Source of the DNA: Dictyostelium firmibasis | Taxonomy: Eukaryota > Evosea > Eumycetozoa > Dictyosteliales > Dictyosteliaceae | DNA: 64,000 nucleotides | NCBI GenBank assembly: GCA_036169595.1 | Contig: CM069765.1 | Location: forward strand, 4,629,001 to 4,693,000 | Reading direction: 5' to 3' | Shown here: positions 21,416 to 30,915 of the stretch, piece by piece | Position numbering within the stretch: the first letter of the stretch is position 1 | Layout of the letters: the number at the start of each line of letters is the position of its first letter | Notes under the pieces: generated by a model | Databases searched by the model: none | What the model saw: the letters and a program-made list of their open reading frames with translations, nothing else | What the model was told of the DNA's origin: nothing | Made by a program: the position numbers and the translations under genes

Positions 21416-22031
21416 ATAGATTCCTAAAACATAAGGTTTTTTCTAGTTAAAGGGAAAAAACGAAAAAACCAAAGCACGATTCTTGACACGGTTTAGAATT
21501 CATCCATGCTGTGCTTTAAAAGGTGTGCTGTTGGAGGAAAAAGAGCTTTAAATATTCTTGATTAAAAATTAGTATCAAATTTTGCGATCTTTCACTTCTA
21601 TTTATTGTTAAGATATCGCATTAAATTAAAAATTTAAATAATTAAATTATATTTTATATTAAATATATATATTTAAATTTATGAATATATTTATTTATTT
21701 GAAATTCCCAAATATTTAAGATAGTTTTCAGAGAAATTCAAGAGAATTTTCTGGAGATATTTTAGCTCGAAAAAATTATTGAAAAAATGAAAAATTTCGA
21801 GTTTGAAAAAAGTTGCCACGTGTCACGCACCTATTTTTTTGAGTTTTGCGAAATTTTTCAGAAAGTAAGAACAGTATAAATAGTGGCACTAAATATTGAA
21901 AACAATTTGATTTATATGGAATTCCGACTAAGGGAGGGCGGGTTGGGACCAATTTAAATATATATATTTAATATAAAATATAATTTAATTATTTAAATTT
22001 TTAATTTATATTATCATATATATATTTAAAT

Positions 22032-22625
22032 TTATGAAAGTTGGACTACATTATTTAAGAAACCACCAGATTTTTCACCAATGATTTTCTTGTCATAAAA
22101 GTTATCAACTGTATCATTTGATTTCCAACGACCAAGTTTCTTGACCACATGGAATGGAACATTGTTGGACAACAAGAGAGAAGCCATAGCGGAACGAGTA
22201 GAGTGAGATTTGAACTTTGTAATATCAATACCTGATTTTGAAAGTATTGATAAAACTATAGAGTTTATATATTCGACTGAAACTGGATTACCATCACGGA
22301 GAATGAATACCGAATCACCAGATGAAGCAGTTCTTCTTTGTTCAGAGTGTTTGAGGTATCTTGAAAGATGGAGAACTGGACAAATACTTACATTTGATTC
22401 ATCTAATGAAGTTAATTCTAGAATTGAAATATCAGCATTCTTTGTATTACTTTGTTCTTTTGCATTGATAACAGGAGCTTTAATTGAGTGTTCAGTGATT
22501 ATTAAATTCTTGTAAGACCATTTGACCAAGTCAGATGACCTTGCTAAACCAAACATTTTACAAAGAACAAAAGTCTTATGTAGAAGAACAGAGTATGTAA
22601 ACTTTGGATAAACGTTGATTGTAGA
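22032..22625 (-). CDS. DIRS tyrosine recombinase, C-terminal part
   Basis: The catalytic C-terminal domain of the YR protein (STINVYPKFTYSVLLHKTF to NVVQLS), including HSTRSAMASLLL and the LGRWKSNDTVDNFY nucleophile motif. The N-terminal part lies on the far side of the Skipper insertion, at 30531 and onward. Confidence 0.7.
   Translation of the reverse strand, partial: STINVYPKFTYSVLLHKTFVLCKMFGLARSSDLVKWSYKNLIITEHSIKAPVINAKEQSNTKNADISILELTSLDESNVSICPVLHLSRYLKHSEQRRTASSGDSVFILRDGNPVSVEYINSIVLSILSKSGIDITKFKSHSTRSAMASLLLSNNVPFHVVKKLGRWKSNDTVDNFYDKKIIGEKSGGFLNNVVQLS
22621..22625. repeat. Target site duplication GTAGA, left copy
   Basis: GTAGA immediately left of the Skipper 3' LTR. The partner copy is at 30531-30535. 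In the other YR copies the site is single (GATTGTAGATAAGTATTTG), which proves the insertion. Confidence 0.9.
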
Positions 22626-23006
22626 TGTTGGGGTTTCCCCTCGTTTACTCATTCTAACTATATAACTACTAACGCTGTACCTGTATGTCCACTAACTAAC
22701 TCTATATTATAATCATACAATCTACATCCTAATTTCTATCTAATTTTATTTATATAATTAAAACAAATAAATATAAAAATTCTTACAATAAAGGTAAAGT
22801 TTCAGTGTGGGAAAAAACTAGCGTAATGATTTATTTTAAAAAATTATAAAAACATCTTCGACTTTTTCGAAGAGAAAAAAATAACAAAATTTCGACAATT
22901 GTAAAAATTTAATTTAATTTTTACGAACTTCGTTTTGAGAACATTATTTCATTATTTTGTGTCTTGAGTTACTATTTCTTTTAATAAAACTAGTTAAACT
23001 CTAACA
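22626..23006 (-). repeat. Skipper 3' LTR, copy 2
   Basis: A 381 bp TG...CA repeat differing from its 5' partner at 30150-30530 by a single base (ACTCATT against ACTTATT) as read by eye. Confidence 0.9.
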
Positions 23007-23023
23007 CCTTCCCCTCCCCTCTG
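23007..23023 (-). promoter_or_regulatory. Skipper polypurine tract
   Basis: On the minus strand AGAGGGGAGGGGAAGG directly precedes the 3' LTR, the place where plus-strand DNA priming occurs in LTR retroelements. Confidence 0.7.
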
Positions 23024-23039
23024 AAGGAGATTATGGGCT

Positions 23040-24524
23040 TTAGAATCTACTTGGTGGTTTACTGGTTCTACCACTCTTTGTGACTTTACTTATAACAACT
23101 TCCGATTCTCCTCCTTTACTATTAACTCTTTTCCTTCCAGCTTTGGATTTATTGAAATTCTCCGGAGCCTCTGGATCTTGAAGGTTACTCTCTGATCTGT
23201 CGGATAAAGAGATATTGGAGGTTTCAGGATGAACAATTGACTCAAGATTTTCTTGTTGTCTGCTCTCCCTCCCTTGTTTTGAGTTCAATTTTTCATTTTG
23301 AACTTCCCAATATTCTTTTATCAACTCATCACAGTTGGCATCTTCCTCTTTGACCCATTCAGGTTCTGGATAACCAACAAACTTGGCTAGATAACGTCTA
23401 TGTTTTCTATCGTAGTTAATAATTTTTTCTACTTCATAGGTGGACTCTTCAGTCTCTTCTGCGTCAGGCATTGATATTTCATTTCTAATCCAATCATCAT
23501 CTTCGAATAGTTGTACTAATTGGTCAACGTTGAACACATTGTGTTTTCTAGGATAACTAATTAGATCTAGAGTTACATTGTTTCCATTTACTTCAATGAT
23601 TTTGAATGGACCACAATTTTTTGATTCTAGTTTTTTAGAAATAATATCTTTTGAAAGACCAGTTTCAAAGTATTTTCTTTTTACAAACACTTTGTCACCT
23701 ATTTTGTAGTCGGGTGCTTTACCACGATTTTTATTATAATATTTTTGTGAGGTTATTTGAGCATCAAGAATATTATCACGTATGATTTTTTTGATACTAC
23801 TCAACGGAATCTTAGTTCTTGTTAAAGTATTAAAATGACTCACTGGAGTTGGTGGATTGAAACCATAAACTGCTTGGAAAGGTGACATTTTCGTTACCTT
23901 ACTAATAGATGAATTCATTGCAAATTCTGCTAACGCAGTAAGATCTGCCCATCCTTCTCCGTATGTGCTCGACATCTTTGTTAGGATTGCAACGAATTCT
24001 TGAATTTTTCTTTCAGTTTGGCCATCCCCTTTCGCTCTATGTGCAACAGTCATTTTTAATTTCGAATCCATAGTTTCAGCCCAAAGTCTCCAAATTTCCG
24101 ATATGAATTTTGGGTCTCTGTCTGATACAATGGTCCTTGGATAACCATGTAATCTGAAAACATGATTCAACATGAGTTGTGCTGTATGTTCAGCATTGAT
24201 GGTTTTAGCACATGGGATTGCATGAATCATTTTAGATAATCTACATACTATCATGCAGCATTGATCTACTTCAACTTGGAATCCATTCATTGCCATTTTA
24301 GATTTGGGCATGGAGACGAAATCCATTGATATGTCCCTCCAAACCTCATAGGGTATTTCTAAACTTTGAAGTAACCCAGTTTCCTTTCTATTGATATTCA
24401 ATTGACATACTGCACAAGATTTGATATATCTTTTAATTATATAATACATCTCTAAAATAGTAATCATGTCTAATGTTATTATACACGACTTCGAATGACT
24501 TGTGACCACTATATTTGGCGTCAT
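23040..24524 (-). CDS. Skipper integrase with C-terminal chromodomain
   Basis: The C-terminal part of pol. It shows a CAVCQLN half of the HHCC zinc-binding region, the integrase catalytic core (ISMDFVSMPKS; TIVSDRDPKFISEIW; the DDE acidic residues are recognisable), a GPY-like module (NCGPFKIIEVNGNNVTLDLI), and a chromodomain near residues 365-415 (YEVEKIINYDRKHRRYLAKF, VGYPEPEWVKEED). The chromodomain places it among chromoviruses, whose integrase is guided to methylated histone H3 in heterochromatin. The tail is basic. Confidence 0.85.
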   Translation of the reverse strand: MTPNIVVTSHSKSCIITLDMITILEMYYIIKRYIKSCAVCQLNINRKETGLLQSLEIPYEVWRDISMDFVSMPKSKMAMNGFQVEVDQCCMIVCRLSKMIHAIPCAKTINAEHTAQLMLNHVFRLHGYPRTIVSDRDPKFISEIWRLWAETMDSKLKMTVAHRAKGDGQTERKIQEFVAILTKMSSTYGEGWADLTALAEFAMNSSISKVTKMSPFQAVYGFNPPTPVSHFNTLTRTKIPLSSIKKIIRDNILDAQITSQKYYNKNRGKAPDYKIGDKVFVKRKYFETGLSKDIISKKLESKNCGPFKIIEVNGNNVTLDLISYPRKHNVFNVDQLVQLFEDDDWIRNEISMPDAEETEESTYEVEKIINYDRKHRRYLAKFVGYPEPEWVKEEDANCDELIKEYWEVQNEKLNSKQGRESRQQENLESIVHPETSNISLSDRSESNLQDPEAPENFNKSKAGRKRVNSKGGESEVVISKVTKSGRTSKPPSRF

Positions 24525-26142
24525 GATATTCTCTTACTATTTTATCTATTGTTTCTTTTTCTATAATTATTAATTTTCTTATACCATCTTCTACAAGATA
24601 ATATATATCATTGGTTCCTTCGATGCAGAGATTTTGATTATTTTTCATCTCTTTTAGCCATTCCGAACCTTCTTGTTCTTCTTTAATCTTCTCTAAAAAT
24701 GAGGCATCCCATTGGAATGAGTCATATTTACGAGATAAGAAATCAGCCACACCATTTTTATTACCACTAATATGTATTAATTTTGCATTAAACTCTTCTA
24801 AATATTTTATATAGTTTATCTGTCTATTCGACAATAGCTGTTCGCTCGTCTTATTAATAACATATAGTAGGTTTTGGTGGTCAGTATAAATTGTCACTCT
24901 TTTTCCCATTAATAAATATTGGAATTTTTTGAGTGAATCAACTATTGAAAGGAATTCTCTATCACCAATACTGTATCTTTTCTGAGTTTCAGATAGTTTT
25001 CTACTATGAAACCATATTGGTCTGAGTCTACTTTCTTGTACACCTGACAAAGCTAGGTCACTAACATCACAATATAGATGGTATCCACCATTAAATATAT
25101 TATCCGGATCTTTAACTGGTAATCCGTGTGGTTCCTCAAGTAATTCCATGTCAACAGGATCATCGTTCTTTTCGATTGGGATAGCAACAATATTGTCACC
25201 TTTAAACTCTTCCTTTAATGCAATGAATTCTTCTATTGCTTTATCAGATAGTTTCCCCCCCTTGACCTTTGATTCAGCTGATATGAATGCAGTTTTCTCT
25301 GCATACTTGGGAATAACTCTTCTGAAGAATCCAAACAAACCTAAAGCAGATTCAGCCTCTTTTGCGGTTCTTGGGTTTGGTAATTCAGTGATGGCTCTAA
25401 TTTTAGCAGCTCTTGGAGAAATACCTTTTTGATTTATTTGAAATCCTAAAAAATCTACTTCTTTTTTGAACATATGACTTTTTGATTTTGCAATATAAAT
25501 CATGTATTTTCTACAATATAATAACATTCTAATTATTTCAATAAAATGTTTTTTATAATTCTCCTTTGTATGAATTAATAAATCATCAAAGTATTGGAGT
25601 AGATTCTTAATTTTTCCAAAGGTTTCAACCATAAGTCTAGCAAATGTTGAAGGCGAATTTACCAATCCCATCGGCATTCTAAGATACTCGAATTTTCCAA
25701 TGTGGGTTGTAAACGCCGTATATTGTTGATGTTTTGGATTTAACATCACTTGGAAGAATCCCATAATCATGTCAAATTTAGAAAACAATTTAGAATCTTT
25801 ACATTGACTGATTAAATTATCTGCTGGTGTAAATGGATGTTCATCTCTTACTGTTACTTCATTTAAATTACGATAATCATGAACTATTCGCCATTTACTC
25901 TCCTCTCTGATGAGGATAATTGGAGAAGAATAATTGGATTTTGATCTTGTTATAATACCTAGATCTAAAAATTTCTCAATCATCTCTTCTACTACCTTTT
26001 TCTGATCATCTGATGTGTAATAAATCAACTTTTTTGCTGGTTTTATTTCCATACCTGTTTTAATCAGAATATTGTGAATAATTTTATTCCTTCTAGATTT
26101 CTTTAATTGATCAGAAATTTCTGGAAGTTTCTCAACTATCAC
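24433..26142 (-). CDS. Skipper reverse transcriptase / RNase H
   Basis: RT domain with FSKFDMIMGFFQVML (first Asp), EYLRMPMGLVNSPSTFARLM and the active-site core YFDDLLIHTKE (YFDD) is followed by FLGFQINQKGISP. An RNase H-like domain (HLYCDVSDLALSG, RKLSETQKRYSIGDREFLSI, TIYTDHQNLLYV) and the beginning of the integrase zinc region come next. The upstream neighbour, the protease part, is shared with copy 1 at the left edge of the window. Confidence 0.85.
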   Translation of the reverse strand: MIVEKLPEISDQLKKSRRNKIIHNILIKTGMEIKPAKKLIYYTSDDQKKVVEEMIEKFLDLGIITRSKSNYSSPIILIREESKWRIVHDYRNLNEVTVRDEHPFTPADNLISQCKDSKLFSKFDMIMGFFQVMLNPKHQQYTAFTTHIGKFEYLRMPMGLVNSPSTFARLMVETFGKIKNLLQYFDDLLIHTKENYKKHFIEIIRMLLYCRKYMIYIAKSKSHMFKKEVDFLGFQINQKGISPRAAKIRAITELPNPRTAKEAESALGLFGFFRRVIPKYAEKTAFISAESKVKGGKLSDKAIEEFIALKEEFKGDNIVAIPIEKNDDPVDMELLEEPHGLPVKDPDNIFNGGYHLYCDVSDLALSGVQESRLRPIWFHSRKLSETQKRYSIGDREFLSIVDSLKKFQYLLMGKRVTIYTDHQNLLYVINKTSEQLLSNRQINYIKYLEEFNAKLIHISGNKNGVADFLSRKYDSFQWDASFLEKIKEEQEGSEWLKEMKNNQNLCIEGTNDIYYLVEDGIRKLIIIEKETIDKIVREYHDAKYSGHKSFEVVYNNIRHDYYFRDVLYN

Positions 26143-26654
26143 ATCTTCAAACTCTTCGCTGATAAAATTAGTTATTATTTCAATCTCTTCCTCAGAAGGA
26201 TTTGTTTTTACTAATATATCACAAATTGTTGATGGAAGATTTTCGACAATTTCTATTTATATTATCATATATATATTTATATTATGAATACATTTATTTA
26301 TTTGATTATTCCCAAATATTTAAGATAATTTTTAAATTTTTAAAAATTTCGCGCAAAGTGTGGTGTGGGGTGTGTTAAAATTTCCCGCGCAAATAAGTGC
26401 GCCAAAAAGTGGGGGAAAAATAAAAAATTTTTTTTTTTTTTTTTTTTGTTGAAATTTTTACAGACGAATGCATTTCATTATAAATACCACACAGAAACTT
26501 TTACAATTTGATTTATTTTATTTGGGAATTCCTCCTATATGTTTAAGATACATTCACACAATTTTTATACAAATAATTAATTTATAACAATATTTTTATA
26601 TATTTTAATTTAATTTTATACTAACTCATACAATATTTTAAATAAAATAAAATA

Positions 26655-27707
26655 ATGAACACCACTGTTAATAATAACTCTAATGATCAAAGCTATGGCA
26701 GTTCCTCTACAGATAATAATACAAATTTAATGGATATTAGAATGAAATCAATTGAAGATCAAATAAATAAATTAACATTAACATTTAGTAGATACGTTAA
26801 AGAACCAATAACATCTAACAATAATATAAGTAAAAATCAAGAGAATAATAACAATTCAGATAAAGAGAATGAAGATAATGATGATGATTCAAATAATGAT
26901 GTCGATATACCAACTGAATATCAATTATCTGATTCATTGTTTAATGAATATAAACATTTATTAAACAATCAAGGTTTATTGGTTGAAGAACAATGTATCC
27001 TCAAAAAGAACGATATTTCTGATTTTAATAAAACTTTTTGCTTTCCATCAAATTTTCAAGTTAATGTTGCTCCATTCGGTACTCCAGATGGTATTACTGC
27101 CTCATCTCATCTCAAGAATAATGATTCTGATCTATTCATTGTCGAAAAAAGAATCAATGATATATTGAAACCTATCCTCTTGATATCAAACATGTTATCA
27201 TCTACTGATAATTCTGAAGTCGATACAGAACTATTAAGTTATTTAGCTGATTCTACTATTCTTTTAACTATTAATGCACAAGCATCATTAAGTCGTGTTC
27301 GTCGTAACAACATATCAAAAGAAATATATGGTTCTGAAGTCGTTCAACCAATCAAGATAAAGGATACTCCAAAATTATTTGATGAAACTGAAACTGAACG
27401 TATAAGAAAGTTATCAAAGGTAATCAGAAAGAATAATGAAACAAAACAATCATTATCAAAAAGTAGTTATCAATCAAAATCAAGATTTAAGAAATCGTTT
27501 AATAATAACAACAATAACAACAATAATAACAACTCAAGTGGTAATAACACTAATGGAAACAGTAGTAATAGTAAATCCAATAGTGGGAGTAATGGCCGAT
27601 CCAACAACTTCAATGGATCCCAAAGTACTGTTGCAGCAGGTAGCAACAATACCAAGTCTGGAAACGGTTCCAACAACAACTACCGTTTTCCGAAGAACAA
27701 GAAGTAA
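26655..27707 (+). CDS. DIRS-B Gag-like protein
   Basis: A 350-residue Gag starting MNTTVNNNSNDQSYGSSSTD. It shares FPSNFQVNVAPFGTPDG, RVRRNNISKEIYGSEVVQPI and the Asn/Ser/Gly-rich tail with the A-type Gag but has a different acidic N-terminal region and poly-Asn. It is one of two B-type gag copies (the other near 61611-62610). Confidence 0.75.
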   Translation: MNTTVNNNSNDQSYGSSSTDNNTNLMDIRMKSIEDQINKLTLTFSRYVKEPITSNNNISKNQENNNNSDKENEDNDDDSNNDVDIPTEYQLSDSLFNEYKHLLNNQGLLVEEQCILKKNDISDFNKTFCFPSNFQVNVAPFGTPDGITASSHLKNNDSDLFIVEKRINDILKPILLISNMLSSTDNSEVDTELLSYLADSTILLTINAQASLSRVRRNNISKEIYGSEVVQPIKIKDTPKLFDETETERIRKLSKVIRKNNETKQSLSKSSYQSKSRFKKSFNNNNNNNNNNNSSGNNTNGNSSNSKSNSGSNGRSNNFNGSQSTVAAGSNNTKSGNGSNNNYRFPKNKK

Positions 27708-27757
27708 ACTTACCGGTAGGTGGACGTCTTGTCCACTTCAAACAGGTTTGGAAAGAA

Positions 27758-28249
27758 TTGGGTCTTCCAAACTTTTGTCAAGAAGTAGTGAATGGTCTAA
27801 AGATTCATCTACTTCCAAACTTCAAACCGATGCTGAACCCAATTCCGATTTCGATGTCAGATGGTCCGAAAACGGATTGCATCACAAACGAAGTACAAGA
27901 ATTGCTACTAGACGATGCTATAGAGCAAGTACTTCCAAACCGTTATTCAAAACTCGTTTTTTACTCCAACGTGTTTACGGTTCCAAAAGCTGGAACGAAT
28001 TTACTTCGTCCAGTACTAGATTTAAAAAGATTAAACAAGTTCATCAGCAATCAATCATTCAAGATGGAAGGAATAAAGAATCTCTCATCAATGTTGAAAC
28101 AAGGTTATTACATGGTAAAACTCGATATCAAGAAAGCCTATCTTCATATCTTAGTGGACGAAAGATTCAAAGACCTATTTCGGTTCGTTTGGAAAGGAAT
28201 TCATTATCGTTGGAAAACGATGCCATTCGGATTATCAACAGCTCCTCGA
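27758..28249 (+). CDS. DIRS-B reverse transcriptase, N-terminal part
   Basis: Starts MGLPNFCQEVVNGLKIHLLP and runs through KLDIKKAYLHILVDE to TMPFGLSTAPR, where the fragment ends at the Skipper junction. Homologous to the A-type RT but with many substitutions. Confidence 0.65.
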
Positions 28250-28641
28250 TCAAAGTTGAAATTAGTTTCTTTTAATTGATTAAATAAATTAACAATATAA
28301 TTTTTATTATTATCTTTAATTTTATTATCAATTTCTTTATTTATTATTTTTATGGGTTTCTCTATCTTCACCTTTGAAGGAATTTCAATCTCTTCATTGT
28401 GTTTTAGTTTAACCTCATATACTTTTTGAAGGAACTTCTTTATTTTATTCTGTCCTTTATTAGGATCATCATTCTCACTTTCATTGTTTGAATGTTTTAA
28501 ATTAAAATAAATGTCTTCAAGTTTTTTTAATGAGTCATGATCATCTAATTGATCATGATCTTCTATGTGATGATTGTTTGGAAAAAAATATTTTTTATTT
28601 ATTTTATTATTATTATTTTCTACACCATCATCGGCATGGCA

Positions 28642-29766
28642 TCATTTGGTCATTCTTTTGAATGGACTTTGACTCTTGTCGATTTGAACCTTTTCATTAC
28701 TCGACTGAGCTCTACATTCTTTAACTAAATGATTTCTTCCACAATTGAGACATACATTATTATTACTTCTAAATAACAAAATGTTGTCATTGATTGTTGT
28801 AAGATTAACATTTGGACCACAACCACTACCCTTTTTTCTAATGCCTTCTAGCATCGCCTTTCTCTCGGCTGGTTGGATTGGTTTTGGGCTTTGTAGCCTT
28901 GCATTACCTGGACTTGTGATATTTTCTTCACGTTGTCTCTTACCAGTAAAGCTTTTTAATCTTATTTCATTATTGAAAATGAAGTCAGATATTTTGCTAC
29001 GCGAAGCGTCGATACACTTTTCATTGGAGATTAGTGCTCTAACTTCAGAGGCGAATTGTGGATGAACTGAAGCAATCAGCATCTCTTTGCAGATTTTCAC
29101 CTTGTTCTAACAGTCCTTATTAAATTTCTCCTCTACTGTTTTACCATTGTAGTGAGGTGGACTGTAGATATTAATAAAGTTGTACACTCTATCAAGGTTT
29201 TTATCAGTTTCAAATGAACTGCTAATCTTTTGGGAGTTAGTGACGGCTTCAACCAGATCCATGATAATGACTGGGAGGTCACTCGCTCTCTCGGCCTCTT
29301 TGTGTGCCTTGTGCACTCTTCTTAATATACTTTTCAACTCTTCACCCTCCACCTCTTTGTCGTAGCAATCTAGGTGTGGTGCGGTTTTGTCATTGGCACA
29401 ACCATTTCTCAAAAATTCGCTAAGATTAGGCTTTATATTAAATAATGGGCAGAAATCTACAAATCTTTGATATTGTATCTCTCCATTGGCTGCGGTTTTA
29501 ACACTTTCAACCGTCTTACTATCCATTATTCTTCTGGAGTTATCCTTAAACTTCTCCATTTCATTAGCCTTCTCCGCCAATTTTCTCTCGAGGTCTTTCA
29601 CCATCTTGGCTAGTTGACTAACAGTGATAGCATCTGATGCTTCACTATCCGAATGAGTTTGGAATAACTCCGGATTCTCTACTATTCGAGAGTTATCAAC
29701 TATTTTTGTAGGTGATGTTGTTGTTGTTGTTGTTGTGTTCTTTGAATTATTTGCTTTTTTTGACAT
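28642..29766 (-). CDS. Skipper Gag protein, copy 2
   Basis: Second copy of the Skipper gag. The N-terminal part (29107-29766) and the C-terminal part with the zinc knuckle CLNCGRNHLVKEC (28642-29100) are both present. It is broken once. Almost identical to the gag at 1178-2299. Confidence 0.7.
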
Positions 29767-30149
29767 ATTTTTTATAATAGTAAAATTAATTTAAAGACTA
29801 AAATTATTAATTAATATTTTATCTTAATTATTTTATTATTATTTTTTTTTTTTCAAAAGAATTAACATTTTATAACAACACTATACAACAATTAATAGGC
29901 TATCACATTTAAAGAATTTTTATTCATTGAGCAGATATATCCTTACATATTTATTTTTATTTTCTTTTTTTCAAAAAAATAAAAATAAATACATAGTCTC
30001 TTGCATCAATCTTTTTATTTTTCTTAATGCTGCACTATTGATATCACCAACTACCTATTATTCATCTTTTGTGAATATAGATATTGATGTATCTTTCCCT
30101 CTTTATAACTTTTTATCTCTCTTGTCAGAAAAAAAAAAAAATAAAAAAG

Positions 30150-30530
30150 TGTTGGGGTTTCCCCTCGTTTACTTATTCTAACTATATAACTACTAACGCT
30201 GTACCTGTATGTCCACTAACTAACTCTATATTATAATCATACAATCTACATCCTAATTTCTATCTAATTTTATTTATATAATTAAAACAAATAAATATAA
30301 AAATTCTTACAATAAAGGTAAAGTTTCAGTGTGGGAAAAAACTAGCGTAATGATTTATTTTAAAAAATTATAAAAACATCTTCGACTTTTTCGAAGAGAA
30401 AAAAATAACAAAATTTCGACAATTGTAAAAATTTAATTTAATTTTTACGAACTTCGTTTTGAGAACATTATTTCATTATTTTGTGTCTTGAGTTACTATT
30501 TCTTTTAATAAAACTAGTTAAACTCTAACA
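30150..30530 (-). repeat. Skipper 5' LTR, copy 2
   Basis: A 381 bp LTR with TG/CA ends. The DIRS sequence resumes at 30531 with the duplicated GTAGA. Confidence 0.9.
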
Positions 30531-30535
30531 GTAGA
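30531..30535. repeat. Target site duplication GTAGA, right copy
   Basis: Partner of 22621-22625. The following bases TAAGTATTTGAAAAC continue the interrupted recombinase gene. Confidence 0.9.
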
Positions 30536-30915
30536 TAAGTATTTGAAAACTTGATTTGCATTCCAGATTTCATTATACTTTGAGTTACTCGGACGTAACT
30601 TGTGAATACCAGTCATTATTCTTGATATGAATGGATTATTAACGATTTCAGATTGATTTCTAAGAATGAGCAACTGATTAAGCATTGAACGATGACTGTT
30701 AATTGTTGAATAAGCCAACGGAGGTTGTAGCTTGAATAAATAGGTCAAATAGTCCATAAAAACTACCAGAGTAATCTTTGATGGATCCAAACGGTTCAAA
30801 ATACAAAAGAAATGGAACTTTGAGTAATTTGAATCATAGACCTTTAAGGTTGATGGCTGCCAAGAGTTCATAAACAAATTGGAAGTACTCGATTTACTTG
30901 TTTTAATTATTGACT

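Larger units (their letters stand above)
26256..28249 (+). mobile_element. DIRS-B element fragment inside Skipper copy 2
   Basis: A plus-strand 5' part of a second DIRS subfamily (called B here): left ITR (26256-26654) with the distinct block TTTCGCGCAAAGTGTGGTG instead of the A-type CACGTG block, gag (26655-27707) and the start of RT (about 27758-28249). Skipper sequence resumes at once on both sides. The B proteins are clearly homologous to the A proteins but diverged. Truncated at the 3' side. Confidence 0.85.
22626..30530 (-). mobile_element. Skipper-like Ty3/gypsy chromovirus, copy 2
   Basis: A minus-strand element with both 381 bp LTRs (5' LTR 30150-30530, 3' LTR 22626-23006), gag (28642-29766), pol (RT/RNase H 24433-26142 and onward, integrase with chromodomain 23040-24524), and a polypurine tract beside the 3' LTR (23007-23023). 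It is flanked by the 5 bp duplication GTAGA inside a DIRS recombinase gene. A DIRS-B fragment (26256-28249) is inserted between pol and gag. The LTRs differ at one site by eye, so the insertion is very recent. It is broken, with about three breaks including that insertion. Confidence 0.9.

Noticed and set aside
21484-21520. TTGACA box upstream of thrS as a promoter
   Set aside because: It lies on the plus strand, away from thrS, and no matching -10 box is present at the right distance.
27470-27679. A leucine-rich minus-strand frame
   Set aside because: Antisense of the Asn/Ser-rich Gag tail.
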